A stretch of DNA of 16,206 nt from an uncultured Corynebacterium sp. (GCF_937999985.1 NZ_CALLDG010000056.1:1-16206); one strand, 5' to 3'; numbered from the stretch's first letter, positions 1 to 6,882 are shown. Notes: a model not told the origin generated them from the letters alone. Translations and numbers: made by a program.

Positions 1-2
1 GC

Positions 3-695
3 CAGCCCCACGTCGAGATGACGGTGCAGATGCTGCGCGAGGCCGGGGTGAACGTGGAAACCTCCTTCAACCGGTGGACCGTCCACCCCGGCCCGATCAG
101 CGGCCGCCAGTGGCACGTGGAGCCTGACCTGTCGAACGCCACGCCGTTCATGGCTGCGGGCGTGCTCACCGGCGGCACCGTGCGCATCCAGAACTGGCCC
201 GCCACCACCAACCAGCCGGGCGACCAATTCCGCCAGATCCTGCTGGACATGGGCGCGGAGGCGGAGCTGGACGTCCACCACGGCGATCTAGTTGTCTCCG
301 GCACCGGCCGCGTCAACGGGATCACCTGGGACATGCACGATATCGGGGAGCTCACCCCCACCGTCGCCGCCCTGGCAGCCCTGGCAGACGGCCCCAGCCA
401 CCTCTACGGAATCGCGCACCTGCGCGGACACGAGACCGACCGTCTGCAGGCGCTGGCGGATAACATCAACGCCCTCGGCGGCAATGTCGAGCAGACCGCC
501 GACGGGCTGATCATCCACCCGGCTGCCCTGGAGGGCGGCCGCTGGGAGTCCTACGCCGACCACCGCATGGCCACCGCCGGAGCGATCCTGGGCCTGCGCG
601 TCGAAGGCATCGAGGTCTCCGACGTGGACACCACCGCCAAGACCCTCCCCGGCTTCCGCCGCCGCTGGGCGCAGCTGCTGGGCCAGGAACGCTAG
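3..695 (+). CDS. aroA: 3-phosphoshikimate 1-carboxyvinyltransferase (EPSP synthase), C-terminal part
   Basis: This is the 3' end of a gene that starts before the window; the frame is open from the first complete codon at base 3. The enzyme transfers the enolpyruvyl group of PEP to shikimate-3-phosphate in the cytoplasmic shikimate pathway. Visible family motifs include GELTPTVAALAAL in the second domain, HLRGHETDRL (the actinobacterial form of the RxKESDR substrate/PEP-binding segment), and DHRMATAGAILGL near the C-terminus followed by the closing KTLPGF. About 230 residues are present, roughly half of a normal enzyme of about 430 residues. The Met at position 18 is internal, because family sequence (QPHVEMTVQML) is readable upstream of it. 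The stop codon TAG abuts the ATG of rsgA with no spacer, so the two genes are probably co-transcribed and translationally coupled. The same aroA-rsgA pair occurs in mycobacteria. No truncation other than the window edge is seen. Confidence 0.97.
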   Translation, partial: QPHVEMTVQMLREAGVNVETSFNRWTVHPGPISGRQWHVEPDLSNATPFMAAGVLTGGTVRIQNWPATTNQPGDQFRQILLDMGAEAELDVHHGDLVVSGTGRVNGITWDMHDIGELTPTVAALAALADGPSHLYGIAHLRGHETDRLQALADNINALGGNVEQTADGLIIHPAALEGGRWESYADHRMATAGAILGLRVEGIEVSDVDTTAKTLPGFRRRWAQLLGQER

Positions 696-1703
696 ATGGG
701 ACGAAGGCACAGCAACGCCCACCACTGGGACGAGTCCGACGTCCGCGTCCGCCCCGGCAAGGGCTCGCGCCCGCGGACGAAGGATCGACCGAGCCATAAA
801 AACGCCAAGCGGGGCATGGTCGTCTCCAAGGACCGAGGCCGCTGGGGCGTGGTGCTGGACGAAGACGGCACCCTCGTCACCTGCATGCGCGCCCGCGAGA
901 TGGGACGCACCAATGTGGTCGTCGGCGACCACGTCGGTGTGGTCGGCGATACCTCCGGCAAGAAGGACACCCTGGCGCGCATCGTCCGGCTCGAAGACCG
1001 CACCTCAATCCTGCGCCGCACCGCGGACGACACAGACTCTTTCGAACGGATCGTCGTGGCCAACGCGGACTACCTGCTGATCGTCAGCGCCGTGGCCGAT
1101 CCGCCACCGCGCACCGGCTTCGTGGAGCGCGCCCTCATCGCCGCCTTCGTCGGCGGCCTCACCCCGCTGGTCTGCCTCACCAAGTCCGACCTTGCCGACC
1201 CTAGCGCCTTCGCCGCCGAGTTCCGCGATCTCGACGTAGAGATCCTCACCACCGGCGTCAGCGACTCCCTGGACGAACTCACCGAGCACATCACGGGCAA
1301 GGTCAGCGCCCTCGTCGGCCACTCCGGGGTGGGCAAATCCACCCTGTTTAACCGCCTCATCCCCGACGCGGAACGCGCCACCGGAGAGGTCAGCGGAGTG
1401 GGCAAGGGCCGCCACACCTCCACTCAGTCCGTCGCGCTCCAGTTGCCCGCGGGCGGCTGGATCATCGACACACCTGGCATCCGCAGCCTGGGGCTCGCAC
1501 ACGTCGACCCGGACACCGTGGTGGACGTTTTCGAAGACCTCCGCGAGGTCACCGAAGACTGCCCCCGCGGCTGCACCCACATGGGTCCGCCCGCCGATCC
1601 GGAGTGCGCCCTGGATACCCTCACCGGCGCGTCCGCCCGGCGCGTCACCGCAATCCGCCGCCTGCTGGAGGCTCTGCGCAGCAACAACGAGTGGGAAATG
1701 TAG
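696..1703 (+). CDS. rsgA: Small ribosomal subunit biogenesis GTPase RsgA
   Basis: RsgA is a circularly permuted GTPase that acts in late 30S subunit maturation. The order of motifs shows the permutation: G4 (TKSD, residues about 162-165) comes before the P-loop G1 (GHSGVGKST, about 208-216) and G3 (DTPG, about 258-261). An N-terminal OB-fold region spans roughly residues 40-105. The C-terminal zinc knuckle is visible as C289, C293, H295 and C304, in the long-spaced form I expect for actinobacteria. The length of 335 residues is normal for the family. The basic N-terminal extension (DESDVRVRPGKGSRPRTK) is typical of actinobacterial members and probably contacts rRNA; that role is inference. 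The ATG directly follows the aroA stop, so a ribosome binding site would lie inside aroA; coupling is likely. It ends only 8 bases from the stop of the convergent DUF6912 gene, and I see no hairpin terminator between them. Confidence 0.97.
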   Translation: MGRRHSNAHHWDESDVRVRPGKGSRPRTKDRPSHKNAKRGMVVSKDRGRWGVVLDEDGTLVTCMRAREMGRTNVVVGDHVGVVGDTSGKKDTLARIVRLEDRTSILRRTADDTDSFERIVVANADYLLIVSAVADPPPRTGFVERALIAAFVGGLTPLVCLTKSDLADPSAFAAEFRDLDVEILTTGVSDSLDELTEHITGKVSALVGHSGVGKSTLFNRLIPDAERATGEVSGVGKGRHTSTQSVALQLPAGGWIIDTPGIRSLGLAHVDPDTVVDVFEDLREVTEDCPRGCTHMGPPADPECALDTLTGASARRVTAIRRLLEALRSNNEWEM

Positions 1704-1711
1704 CTAAGCCG

Positions 1712-2218
1712 CTACATCAAATCCACCAGGAACGGCAGCTCCTTCGCGTCGTACCAGCTCATCAGGTTGTCTTCGCAGTCCCCCAGCGCGAACTCCGCGT
1801 CCTCATCCCCCAAGTCAGCTGCGTCTATGCACTCGATCGCCTTCGCCGTGGCGGCCTCCGCGTCGGCGTCATCAACATGGATCGCCAACAACTGCTGCAC
1901 CTTCACAACGGCAGGGTCCAGCCGCACCACGGACTCGCCGCCGGCCGGCGCCAACGACACCGCGGAATCGTCGATCTCCGCGCTGATCACCACACGCCGG
2001 TGTGGGAAGCGCTCCTCCCCGCCCGCGCTGAGCAAGCGCAGCGAGGCCCGTGCGGCATCCAGGAAGGCCGTGTATGCCAGCTCCTCCTCGTCGCCGCCGG
2101 TGTAGAACTCCCGCACCGCCGGGGTCAGAGCAAAGCCCACCGCAGAGCGCACCGGGTGCTCCCCCTGCTCCGCGAGGGTGCCCAGCATGTCAAAGGTCGC
2201 GGGAATGTACACCAGCAT
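1712..2218 (-). CDS. DUF6912 family protein, function unknown
   Basis: A 168-residue soluble protein that matches my memory of the actinobacterial DUF6912 family, whose members start with a MxVYIPAT-like sequence and are found near aroA/rsgA. It begins with MLVYIPATFDML, has a middle basic/aromatic stretch (FPHRRVVISAEID) and ends in an acidic C-terminal third. There is no signal peptide, membrane segment or recognisable catalytic motif, so no function can be assigned. The ATG lies 3 bases after the stop of the HAD gene, and a GGGGGAG Shine-Dalgarno-like sequence sits in the end of that gene. The two are therefore almost certainly one transcript and translationally coupled. The gene converges on rsgA. 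The stable pairing with a HAD-fold protein suggests a joint role, but this is inference. Confidence is high that the gene is real and moderate for the family name. Confidence 0.85.
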   Translation of the reverse strand: MLVYIPATFDMLGTLAEQGEHPVRSAVGFALTPAVREFYTGGDEEELAYTAFLDAARASLRLLSAGGEERFPHRRVVISAEIDDSAVSLAPAGGESVVRLDPAVVKVQQLLAIHVDDADAEAATAKAIECIDAADLGDEDAEFALGDCEDNLMSWYDAKELPFLVDLM

Positions 2219-2221
2219 GGT

Positions 2222-2632
2222 TTAGAACTCCCCCTCCAGCTCAAACACGCCGGTGATCTCCACCACCGCGCGGTCGAACTGCTGGTAGTAAATGCCAATC
2301 AGGCCGGCATCCACGGCGCCGCGGATGTTCAGGATGTTGTCGTCCACCAGCACCAGATCCTGCTGCGGCAGGTCCAAACGGTCGGCAGTAATGCGGAAGA
2401 TCTCCTCCGAGGGCTTCTCCGCGCCCACCTCGCCAGACAGAACAACGGCATCCACGTAGCCTCCCTCCAGCCACGTACGGATGGGGGCCGCGCCCGCCCC
2501 GCCCGGATCGTTGGAAAGAATCGCCGTGGCAATGCCCTCCGCTCGCGCCGCCGACAGCAGCTTGCGCCACCGCCTGCGGTCTTCCTCGGCGCCGTCCAAC
2601 ACTCCGCAATAATCAACTACTAGTCCACGCAT
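2222..2632 (-). CDS. Small cap-less HAD-superfamily hydrolase-like protein
   Basis: A 136-residue protein with all four positional HAD motifs: motif I VVDYCGVLDG (D7), motif II ILSNDP (S40, N41), motif III EKP (K73) and motif IV LVDDN (D97, D98). It is much shorter than usual HAD phosphatases (about 200-230 residues): motif II follows motif I by about 30 residues, so there is no cap domain. Motif I has Cys at the position of the second Asp (D-x-C in place of D-x-D). Loss of that general acid argues against ordinary phosphatase chemistry; a dehalogenase-like, altered or non-catalytic role is possible. The start is ATG; the upstream Shine-Dalgarno is weak (AGGG, only one base from the ATG), so a very short or absent leader is possible. 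It is the first gene of a two-gene operon with the DUF6912 gene and is divergent from the Rv3235-like gene. Confidence 0.85.
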   Translation of the reverse strand: MRGLVVDYCGVLDGAEEDRRRWRKLLSAARAEGIATAILSNDPGGAGAAPIRTWLEGGYVDAVVLSGEVGAEKPSEEIFRITADRLDLPQQDLVLVDDNILNIRGAVDAGLIGIYYQQFDRAVVEITGVFELEGEF

Positions 2633-2688
2633 GCCCTATATTCTGCCATCTTTTCGCCCTTCGGTACCCCGCGGGGCGCGCACTTCGC

Positions 2689-2694
2689 TATAGT
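2689..2694 (+). promoter_or_regulatory. Possible -10 element (TATAGT) for the Rv3235-like gene
   Basis: TATAGT is a good match to the actinobacterial -10 pattern TAnnnT and lies in the 136-bp divergent gap between the HAD gene and the Rv3235-like gene. A start of transcription near base 2701 would be expected. No convincing -35 hexamer is visible 17-18 bases upstream, which is common in Corynebacterium. The same gap contains a 10-bp GC palindrome at 2667-2676. Confidence 0.35.
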
Positions 2695-2703
2695 TATGCC
2701 CGT

Positions 2704-2772
2704 ATGGCGCCTTCGGGGGAACGCACCGTACGGCATCACTGGCATGTACAACAGGGGGTTTTTCTTTCGTGA
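2704..2772 (+). CDS. Possible 22-codon upstream ORF overlapping the next start
   Basis: An ATG at 2704 opens a 22-codon frame whose TGA (2770-2772) overlaps the GTG start (2769-2771) of the Rv3235-like gene as GTGA, the usual signature of translational coupling. If the TATAGT at 2689 is a real -10 box, transcription would start about 2-3 bases before this ATG, so it would be translated almost leaderless. The peptide (about MAPSGERTVRHHWHV then QQGVFLS) has a small cluster of His and Trp but no run that would mark a classical attenuator. Nothing else supports coding, so this is a candidate only. Confidence 0.25.
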   Translation: MAPSGERTVRHHWHVQQGVFLS

Positions 2773-3269
2773 CCACTTCAACTTCCACGCGCCCACTTCC
2801 GGACTTCGTGTTCCTGCGCCCACCCACCCCGGCCGTCGCGGTGCAGGTCGCCGAGGAGGAGGTCACTGATTCTTTTCGTGACGCCAACACCCCACCGCCC
2901 CAACGCATCGCGCAGATCGTAAAAATGTGGCTGGAGGCCTTGGAGGGGCGCCGTCCGATCGACCACTTGCGCCGCGCGCCCTTCGGCGAACGGGTGCTAG
3001 AGCAACTTCGCGTGCGCCGACACGTGCGGCCGGAACCGACGAGTGGGCGGGTGGAGAAGGGTGCGTCAATAATAAGTCTGCACATCCAGCCCAGCGCGGG
3101 CGACTGTGTTCGCTTTTGCGCATCGGTGCAGATGGGCGAGAGGGTGCGGGCGATTGCGGGCAGCATGTCACAGCACACGCAAAAGCGCCGCGCGGAGCTG
3201 CATCAACTGCACAGCTCCGCGCGGCGCGGGGTCAAGGTCTGGGCTATCGATAGCCTCAGCTTGATCTAG
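2769..3269 (+). CDS. Rv3235-family (DUF6459) protein of unknown function
   Basis: A 166-residue protein starting at GTG. An ORF-wide check upstream finds no ATG or GTG in frame before the TAG at 2691, and a GGGGG run lies 10 bases upstream of the GTG. The family signature is the central segment IVKMWLEALEGRRPIDHLRR, where EGRRPxxxLRR matches the conserved part of the Rv3235 family. A second conserved part, GERVRAIAGSM, and a closing hydrophobic VWAIDSLSLI also fit. There is no signal peptide or membrane helix, and the protein is basic. In mycobacteria and corynebacteria this gene lies next to secA1, as here, but no function is known. It ends 3 bases from the stop of convergent secA1, and its last codons carry the hairpin that looks like the secA1 terminator. 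The N-terminal 35 residues (Ser/Thr/Pro-rich) are poorly conserved. Confidence 0.85.
   Translation: MTTSTSTRPLPDFVFLRPPTPAVAVQVAEEEVTDSFRDANTPPPQRIAQIVKMWLEALEGRRPIDHLRRAPFGERVLEQLRVRRHVRPEPTSGRVEKGASIISLHIQPSAGDCVRFCASVQMGERVRAIAGSMSQHTQKRRAELHQLHSSARRGVKVWAIDSLSLI
3181..3227 (-). terminator. Rho-independent terminator of secA1, inside a convergent gene
   Basis: A perfect 16-bp inverted repeat (arms 3185-3200 and 3212-3227, loop of 11) is followed on the minus strand by TTTT (3184-3181). It lies about 45 bases after the secA1 stop codon, so it fits a secA1 terminator. It is located within the last 30 codons of the + strand Rv3235-like gene, where it encodes RRAELHQLHSSARR. On the + strand there is no T-run after the stem, so it should work mainly in the minus direction. 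Confidence 0.75.
3242..3255. repeat. 14-bp perfect palindrome between hairpin and gene ends
   Basis: GGCTATCGATAGCC is a perfect 14-base palindrome in the last codons of the Rv3235-like gene, 17 bases upstream of the secA1 stop on the opposite strand. It has no T-run and no loop, so it is not a classic terminator. It could be a protein-binding site, an RNA dimer site or coincidence. Confidence 0.5.
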
Positions 3270-3272
3270 CTC

Positions 3273-5876
3273 TTAACCACCCATGGTGGTCTGCGTAGCG
3301 CGGTCCACGGCCACGCCCTCGTTACCGGCCGCCGGGTCATCAACGTGCACCTGGCCGGCCTGCTTCAGCTGGTTGCGAACCAGGAACAGCTGGCGGACGG
3401 TCTCTTCCTTGATGCCGTCCTTCATGCGGTTAAACATGTCGCCACCCTCGCGCTGGTACTCCACCAGGGGATCGCGCTGCGCCATTGCACGCAGGCCGAT
3501 GCCCTCCTTCAGGTAGTCCATCTCGTAGAGGTGCTCGCGCCACTTTTGGTCCACGACGTTCAGCAGAGCTGCGCGCTCCATGCCGCGCATTTGCTCTTCG
3601 CCGGCGATCTCCGTGACCTTCTCCTCCAGCTCGTCGTACTCGCGGTTGGCGTCGTCGAGCAGCGCCTCCAGCAGCTGAGAAGAGCTCAGCTCGCCCGGGC
3701 GGCCGTAATCGTCGCCTTCCACCAGTTCCTCGTGGGTAAAGGTCGGGCCGTAGAGGGAATCCAGGGCGTTCCACAGGGTATCCAGATCCCAGTCTTCGAC
3801 ATAGCCCTCGGCGGTCGCGCCGTCGACGTATGCCTCGATGGTGTCCTTCAGCATGTTGCGGATCTGCTTCTCCACATCCTCACCCTCGAGGATCTGGCGG
3901 CGCTCGCCGTAGATCACCTTGCGCTGCTCGTTCATGACTTCGTCGTACTTGAGCACGTTCTTGCGCATCTCGAAGTTGGCGGACTCCACCTGGGACTGTG
4001 CGCCCTTGATGGCGTTGGTGACCATCTTCGAGTCGATGGCCTCGTCGTCCGGGATGTTCAGGCGAGTCATCATCGCCTCCATCGTCTGGCCGACGAAGCG
4101 TACCATCAGGTCATCGCGCATGGACAGGTAGAAGCGGGTCTCGCCCGGGTCGCCCTGACGTGCGGAACGGCCACGCAGCTGGTTGTCGATGCGGCGGGAT
4201 TCGTGACGCTCCGTGCCCAGCACGTACAGACCACCGACCTCGCGGACCTTCTCCGCTTCTTCCTTGGACTCCTCGCGGACCTTCTCGATCTCATCGTTCC
4301 AGGCCGCTTCGTATTCCTCCGGGGTCTCCACCGGATCCAGGCCGCGCTCGCGCAGGTTGATGTCGGCGATGATGTCCGGGTTACCACCCAGCACGATGTC
4401 GGTACCACGGCCGGCCATGTTGGTCGCCACGGTTACGGCTCCCAGACGACCTGCCTGGGCGACAATCTCCGCTTCCTTCTCGTGGTACTTCGCATTCAGC
4501 ACGTTGTGCTTGATGCCGCGGCGCTGCAGCAGCCTGGACAGGTACTCGGAACGCTCCACGGAGGTGGTACCCACCAGCACCGGCTGGCCGGTCTCCACGC
4601 GCTCGGCGATGTCCTCAGCCACGGCCTCGAACTTCGCCTCCTGCGTCTTGTAGATCAGGTCGACGTGGTCCTTACGCTTGTTTTCCTTGTTCGTCGGGAT
4701 CGCGGCGACATCCAGCTTGTAGGTGGACTTCAGCTCGGCGGCCTCGGTCTCCGCCGTACCGGTCATGCCGGCCAGCTTGTCGTACAGGCGGAAGTAGTTC
4801 TGCAGGGTGACGGTGGCCAGCGTCTGGTTCTCGTTCTTGATCTCGACGTGTTCCTTCGCCTCGATCGCCTGGTGGATGCCCTCGTTGTAACGACGGCCGT
4901 CCAGGATGCGGCCGGTGAACTCGTCGACGATGACGACCTCGCCGTTGCGGACGATGTAGTCCTTGTCGCGGGTGAACAGCTCCTTGGCCTTGATGGAGTT
5001 GTTCAGGTAGCTCACCAGCTGCGAGTGCTCCGGGGCGTAGAGGTTCTCGATGCCCAGCTGGTCCTCGACGAACTCCACGCCCTCTTCCTTGACGCCCACG
5101 GTCTTCTTCCGCTCGTCCACTTCGTAGTGGATGTCACGGGTCAGCTTCGGGGCGATTGCCGCGAAGGCGGTGAACCACTTGCTGGAGCCCTCGACCGGAC
5201 CGGAGATGATCAGCGGGGTACGGGCCTCGTCGATGAGGATCGAGTCAACCTCATCCACGATGGCGTAGTTGTGGCCGCGCTGCACCAGGTCGTTCAGGGA
5301 GTGCGCCATGTTATCGCGCAGGTAGTCGAAGCCGAACTCGTTGTTCGTGCCATAGGTGTTGTCGGCGTTGTAGGCCTCACGGCGCTCGGCGGGGTTCTTG
5401 CCGCTCAGGATCACGTCGGTGCTGAGCCCCAGGAAGCGGTGCACACGGCCCATCCACTCGGCGTCACGCTTAGCCAGGTAGTCATTCACGGTAACGACGT
5501 GCACGCCCTTGCCGGACAGCGCGTTGAGGTATGCGGGCAACACACAGGTCAGGGTCTTACCCTCACCGGTCTTCATCTCGGCGACATAGCCGAAGTGAAG
5601 GCCAGCGCCACCCATGATCTGCACCTTGTAGTGCTTCTGGCCGAGCACGCGCCAGGATGCCTCACGCGCGGTGGCGAAAGCCTCGAGCAGGATGTCGTCC
5701 AGGCTCTCGCCGTCTTCCTGAACTCGCTTCTTCAGCTCGTCGGTCTTGGCCTGCAGTTCCTCGTCGGTGAGTTTGGTGTATTCCTCATCGAGGTCCATCA
5801 CCTGGTCGGCGATCTTCGCGAGACGCTTAACCGCACGGCCTTCGCCCATACGGAGGATTTTCGAAAGTCCTAGCAC
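3273..5876 (-). CDS. secA1: Preprotein translocase ATPase SecA1
   Basis: SecA is the cytoplasmic motor that pushes unfolded preproteins through SecYEG; SecA1 is the essential housekeeping copy in actinobacteria that have two. The 867-residue protein shows Walker A MKTGEGKT (about 101-108), Walker B DEVD (about 208-211), the DEARTPLIISGP segment that leads into the preprotein-binding domain, TSVERSEYLS and NMAGRGTDI in the second nucleotide-binding fold, and LRGRSARQGDPG (motif VI). A helical scaffold/wing region follows, including KWREHLYEMDYLKEGI. The C-terminus is short and lacks the Cys-rich zinc-binding tail of E. coli SecA; only one Cys (C111) is seen in the whole protein. The start is GTG with AGGA 10 bases upstream; the N-terminus MLGLSKILRMGEG matches corynebacterial SecA1. 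hpf lies upstream but is cut off by a strong terminator, so secA1 probably has its own promoter. A terminator follows at 3181-3227. Confidence 0.98.
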   Translation of the reverse strand: MLGLSKILRMGEGRAVKRLAKIADQVMDLDEEYTKLTDEELQAKTDELKKRVQEDGESLDDILLEAFATAREASWRVLGQKHYKVQIMGGAGLHFGYVAEMKTGEGKTLTCVLPAYLNALSGKGVHVVTVNDYLAKRDAEWMGRVHRFLGLSTDVILSGKNPAERREAYNADNTYGTNNEFGFDYLRDNMAHSLNDLVQRGHNYAIVDEVDSILIDEARTPLIISGPVEGSSKWFTAFAAIAPKLTRDIHYEVDERKKTVGVKEEGVEFVEDQLGIENLYAPEHSQLVSYLNNSIKAKELFTRDKDYIVRNGEVVIVDEFTGRILDGRRYNEGIHQAIEAKEHVEIKNENQTLATVTLQNYFRLYDKLAGMTGTAETEAAELKSTYKLDVAAIPTNKENKRKDHVDLIYKTQEAKFEAVAEDIAERVETGQPVLVGTTSVERSEYLSRLLQRRGIKHNVLNAKYHEKEAEIVAQAGRLGAVTVATNMAGRGTDIVLGGNPDIIADINLRERGLDPVETPEEYEAAWNDEIEKVREESKEEAEKVREVGGLYVLGTERHESRRIDNQLRGRSARQGDPGETRFYLSMRDDLMVRFVGQTMEAMMTRLNIPDDEAIDSKMVTNAIKGAQSQVESANFEMRKNVLKYDEVMNEQRKVIYGERRQILEGEDVEKQIRNMLKDTIEAYVDGATAEGYVEDWDLDTLWNALDSLYGPTFTHEELVEGDDYGRPGELSSSQLLEALLDDANREYDELEEKVTEIAGEEQMRGMERAALLNVVDQKWREHLYEMDYLKEGIGLRAMAQRDPLVEYQREGGDMFNRMKDGIKEETVRQLFLVRNQLKQAGQVHVDDPAAGNEGVAVDRATQTTMGG

Positions 5877-5990
5877 GCTGATGCTGTCCTTTGCTCGATT
5901 TCTAAAACGGGTTAGCTAATTTGTCGGCTTCGGATAATCCTACCCCCACCCCCAAGGCCGGGGGCAACTACACCCGGCAAGTCCAGACAT
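5877..5990 (-). promoter_or_regulatory. secA1 leader and probable promoter region
   Basis: This stretch lies between the hpf terminator and the GTG of secA1, so it must hold the secA1 promoter if the terminator is efficient. Read on the minus strand it has a C/G-rich patch with a 5-bp inverted repeat (around 5950-5966), then TAGGAT, a fair -10 candidate, about 70 bases before the GTG, and then an A/T-rich leader with the AGGA ribosome binding site. No good -35 hexamer at normal spacing was found, so the exact promoter is not assigned. Confidence 0.35.
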
Positions 5991-6028
5991 AAAAGGCCGG
6001 CCCCCACGGGTTAGTCGTGGGGGCCGGC
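5991..6028 (-). terminator. Rho-independent terminator after hpf
   Basis: A perfect 13-bp GC-rich stem (arms 5996-6008 and 6016-6028, loop of 7) is followed on the minus strand by C then TTTT (5994-5991). It begins about 32 bases after the hpf stop. It should separate hpf from secA1 transcription. Confidence 0.85.
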
Positions 6029-6059
6029 TGATGGGTTGAAGACCGATTAGAGAAAGGGG

Positions 6060-6752
6060 TTACTTCTCTGCGTCCTTCTCTTCCAGGGTGATCAGGCCGT
6101 AGTCGAAAGCGTGGCGACGGTACACCACGGACGGCTGGCCGGTCTCCTCGTTGATGAACAGGAAGAAGTCGTGCCCCACGAGCTCCATCTCGCTCAGCGC
6201 CTGGTCAACGCTGATCGGAGCGGCCTTGTGCACCTTCTTGCGCACGACCTGGCCGGGCTTGAACTGATCCTCGTAGGGATCGACGTCGTACGGGCCGACC
6301 TCCTCCGGCTTGGTCTCCGCCTTCGGCTGTGCCTCTTCCACCAGGCTGGCAGCTGCCTCGCCCATGGACATCGGAGCGCGGTGGCCGGAACGGGCGATCT
6401 TGCGACGCGCCTTCACCTTGCGCAGGGAGCGCTCCATGCGGCCAACGGCGACCTCGAGGGCAGCGTAGAAGGAGTCTTCCTTAGCTTCTGCGCGAGCGAT
6501 GTGGCCCTTGCCGGTTGCGGTGATCTGCAGACGATCCTGCTGGTCACCACGGCGCGGGTTGGGCTCGTGCTGCAGCTCCACGTGGAAGAACGTGAGGGTC
6601 GGGTCCAGGCGCTCGATCTTCGCGAGCTTGCCCTTGACGCGGTCTGCGAAGTGCTCCGGCACCTCAACGTTGCGCCCAGTGATCTCTACGCCTGCCTCGG
6701 GTGCAGCAAGTTCCTCGTTGCCAAAGTCGGACGAGTTTTTGCCGGTCGACAT
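6060..6752 (-). CDS. hpf: Long-form ribosome hibernation promoting factor
   Basis: Long HPF binds the 30S decoding region and causes ribosomes to dimerise into inactive 100S particles (or stabilises 70S) in stationary phase or stress. The 230 residues fit the long form. Residues about 20-120 form the S30AE/RaiA domain (VEITGRNVEVPEHFADRV, then a basic helix RMERSLRKVKARRKIA); a variable acidic linker covers about 125-170; the C-terminal dimerisation domain covers about 175-228 (ALSEMELVGHDFFLFINEE, VVYRRHAFDYGLI). The ATG has a good ribosome binding site, TGGAGG, 7 bases upstream. The gene lies 130 bp after comF with an inverted repeat in the gap, and ends in a strong terminator, so it is probably a single-gene unit. 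The same hpf position between comF and secA1 is found in mycobacteria. Confidence 0.96.
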   Translation of the reverse strand: MSTGKNSSDFGNEELAAPEAGVEITGRNVEVPEHFADRVKGKLAKIERLDPTLTFFHVELQHEPNPRRGDQQDRLQITATGKGHIARAEAKEDSFYAALEVAVGRMERSLRKVKARRKIARSGHRAPMSMGEAAASLVEEAQPKAETKPEEVGPYDVDPYEDQFKPGQVVRKKVHKAAPISVDQALSEMELVGHDFFLFINEETGQPSVVYRRHAFDYGLITLEEKDAEK

Positions 6753-6807
6753 TGCTCAACCTCCAAAGTCATTCACCGCCAGAATCGGGCCGGATTACCC
6801 ACCTTCC

Positions 6808-6847
6808 AACGGCGATCGTTCCAATCCCTAGTCTACCTATCGCCGTT
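6808..6847. repeat. Inverted repeat upstream of hpf
   Basis: AACGGCGAT (6808-6816) and ATCGCCGTT (6839-6847) are perfect 9-bp arms around a 22-base spacer, located 56-95 bases upstream of the hpf ATG in an otherwise gene-free gap. The spacer, read on the minus strand, includes TAGACT, a possible -10. The arrangement could be an operator or a hairpin in the leader RNA. No T-run follows, so it is not a typical terminator of comF. Confidence 0.5.
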
Positions 6848-6882
6848 GCTGCACTTGTGCATATACCCCTTATTTATGTGAA

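Noticed and set aside
1604..2623. 339-codon + strand frame covering the end of rsgA and the antisense of the DUF6912 and HAD genes
   Set aside because: Its start lies inside rsgA in another frame and its product is Arg/His/Gln-rich low complexity. The minus-strand genes have recognisable motifs and coupled starts.
2667..2676. CCCCGCGGGG palindrome in the divergent gap
   Set aside because: It is short and made only of G and C in a high-GC genome, with no loop or T-run; chance is likely.
2636..3178. 180-codon minus-strand frame opposite the Rv3235-like gene
   Set aside because: The + strand product carries the family signature EGRRPxxxLRR; the minus product has no recognisable features.
3345..5873. 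842-codon open frame on the + strand, antisense to secA1 over almost its full length
   Set aside because: secA1 is unambiguous on the minus strand. The antisense frame is Leu/Val/His/Gln-rich with no domain, as expected from the complement of high-GC codons; it is a shadow.
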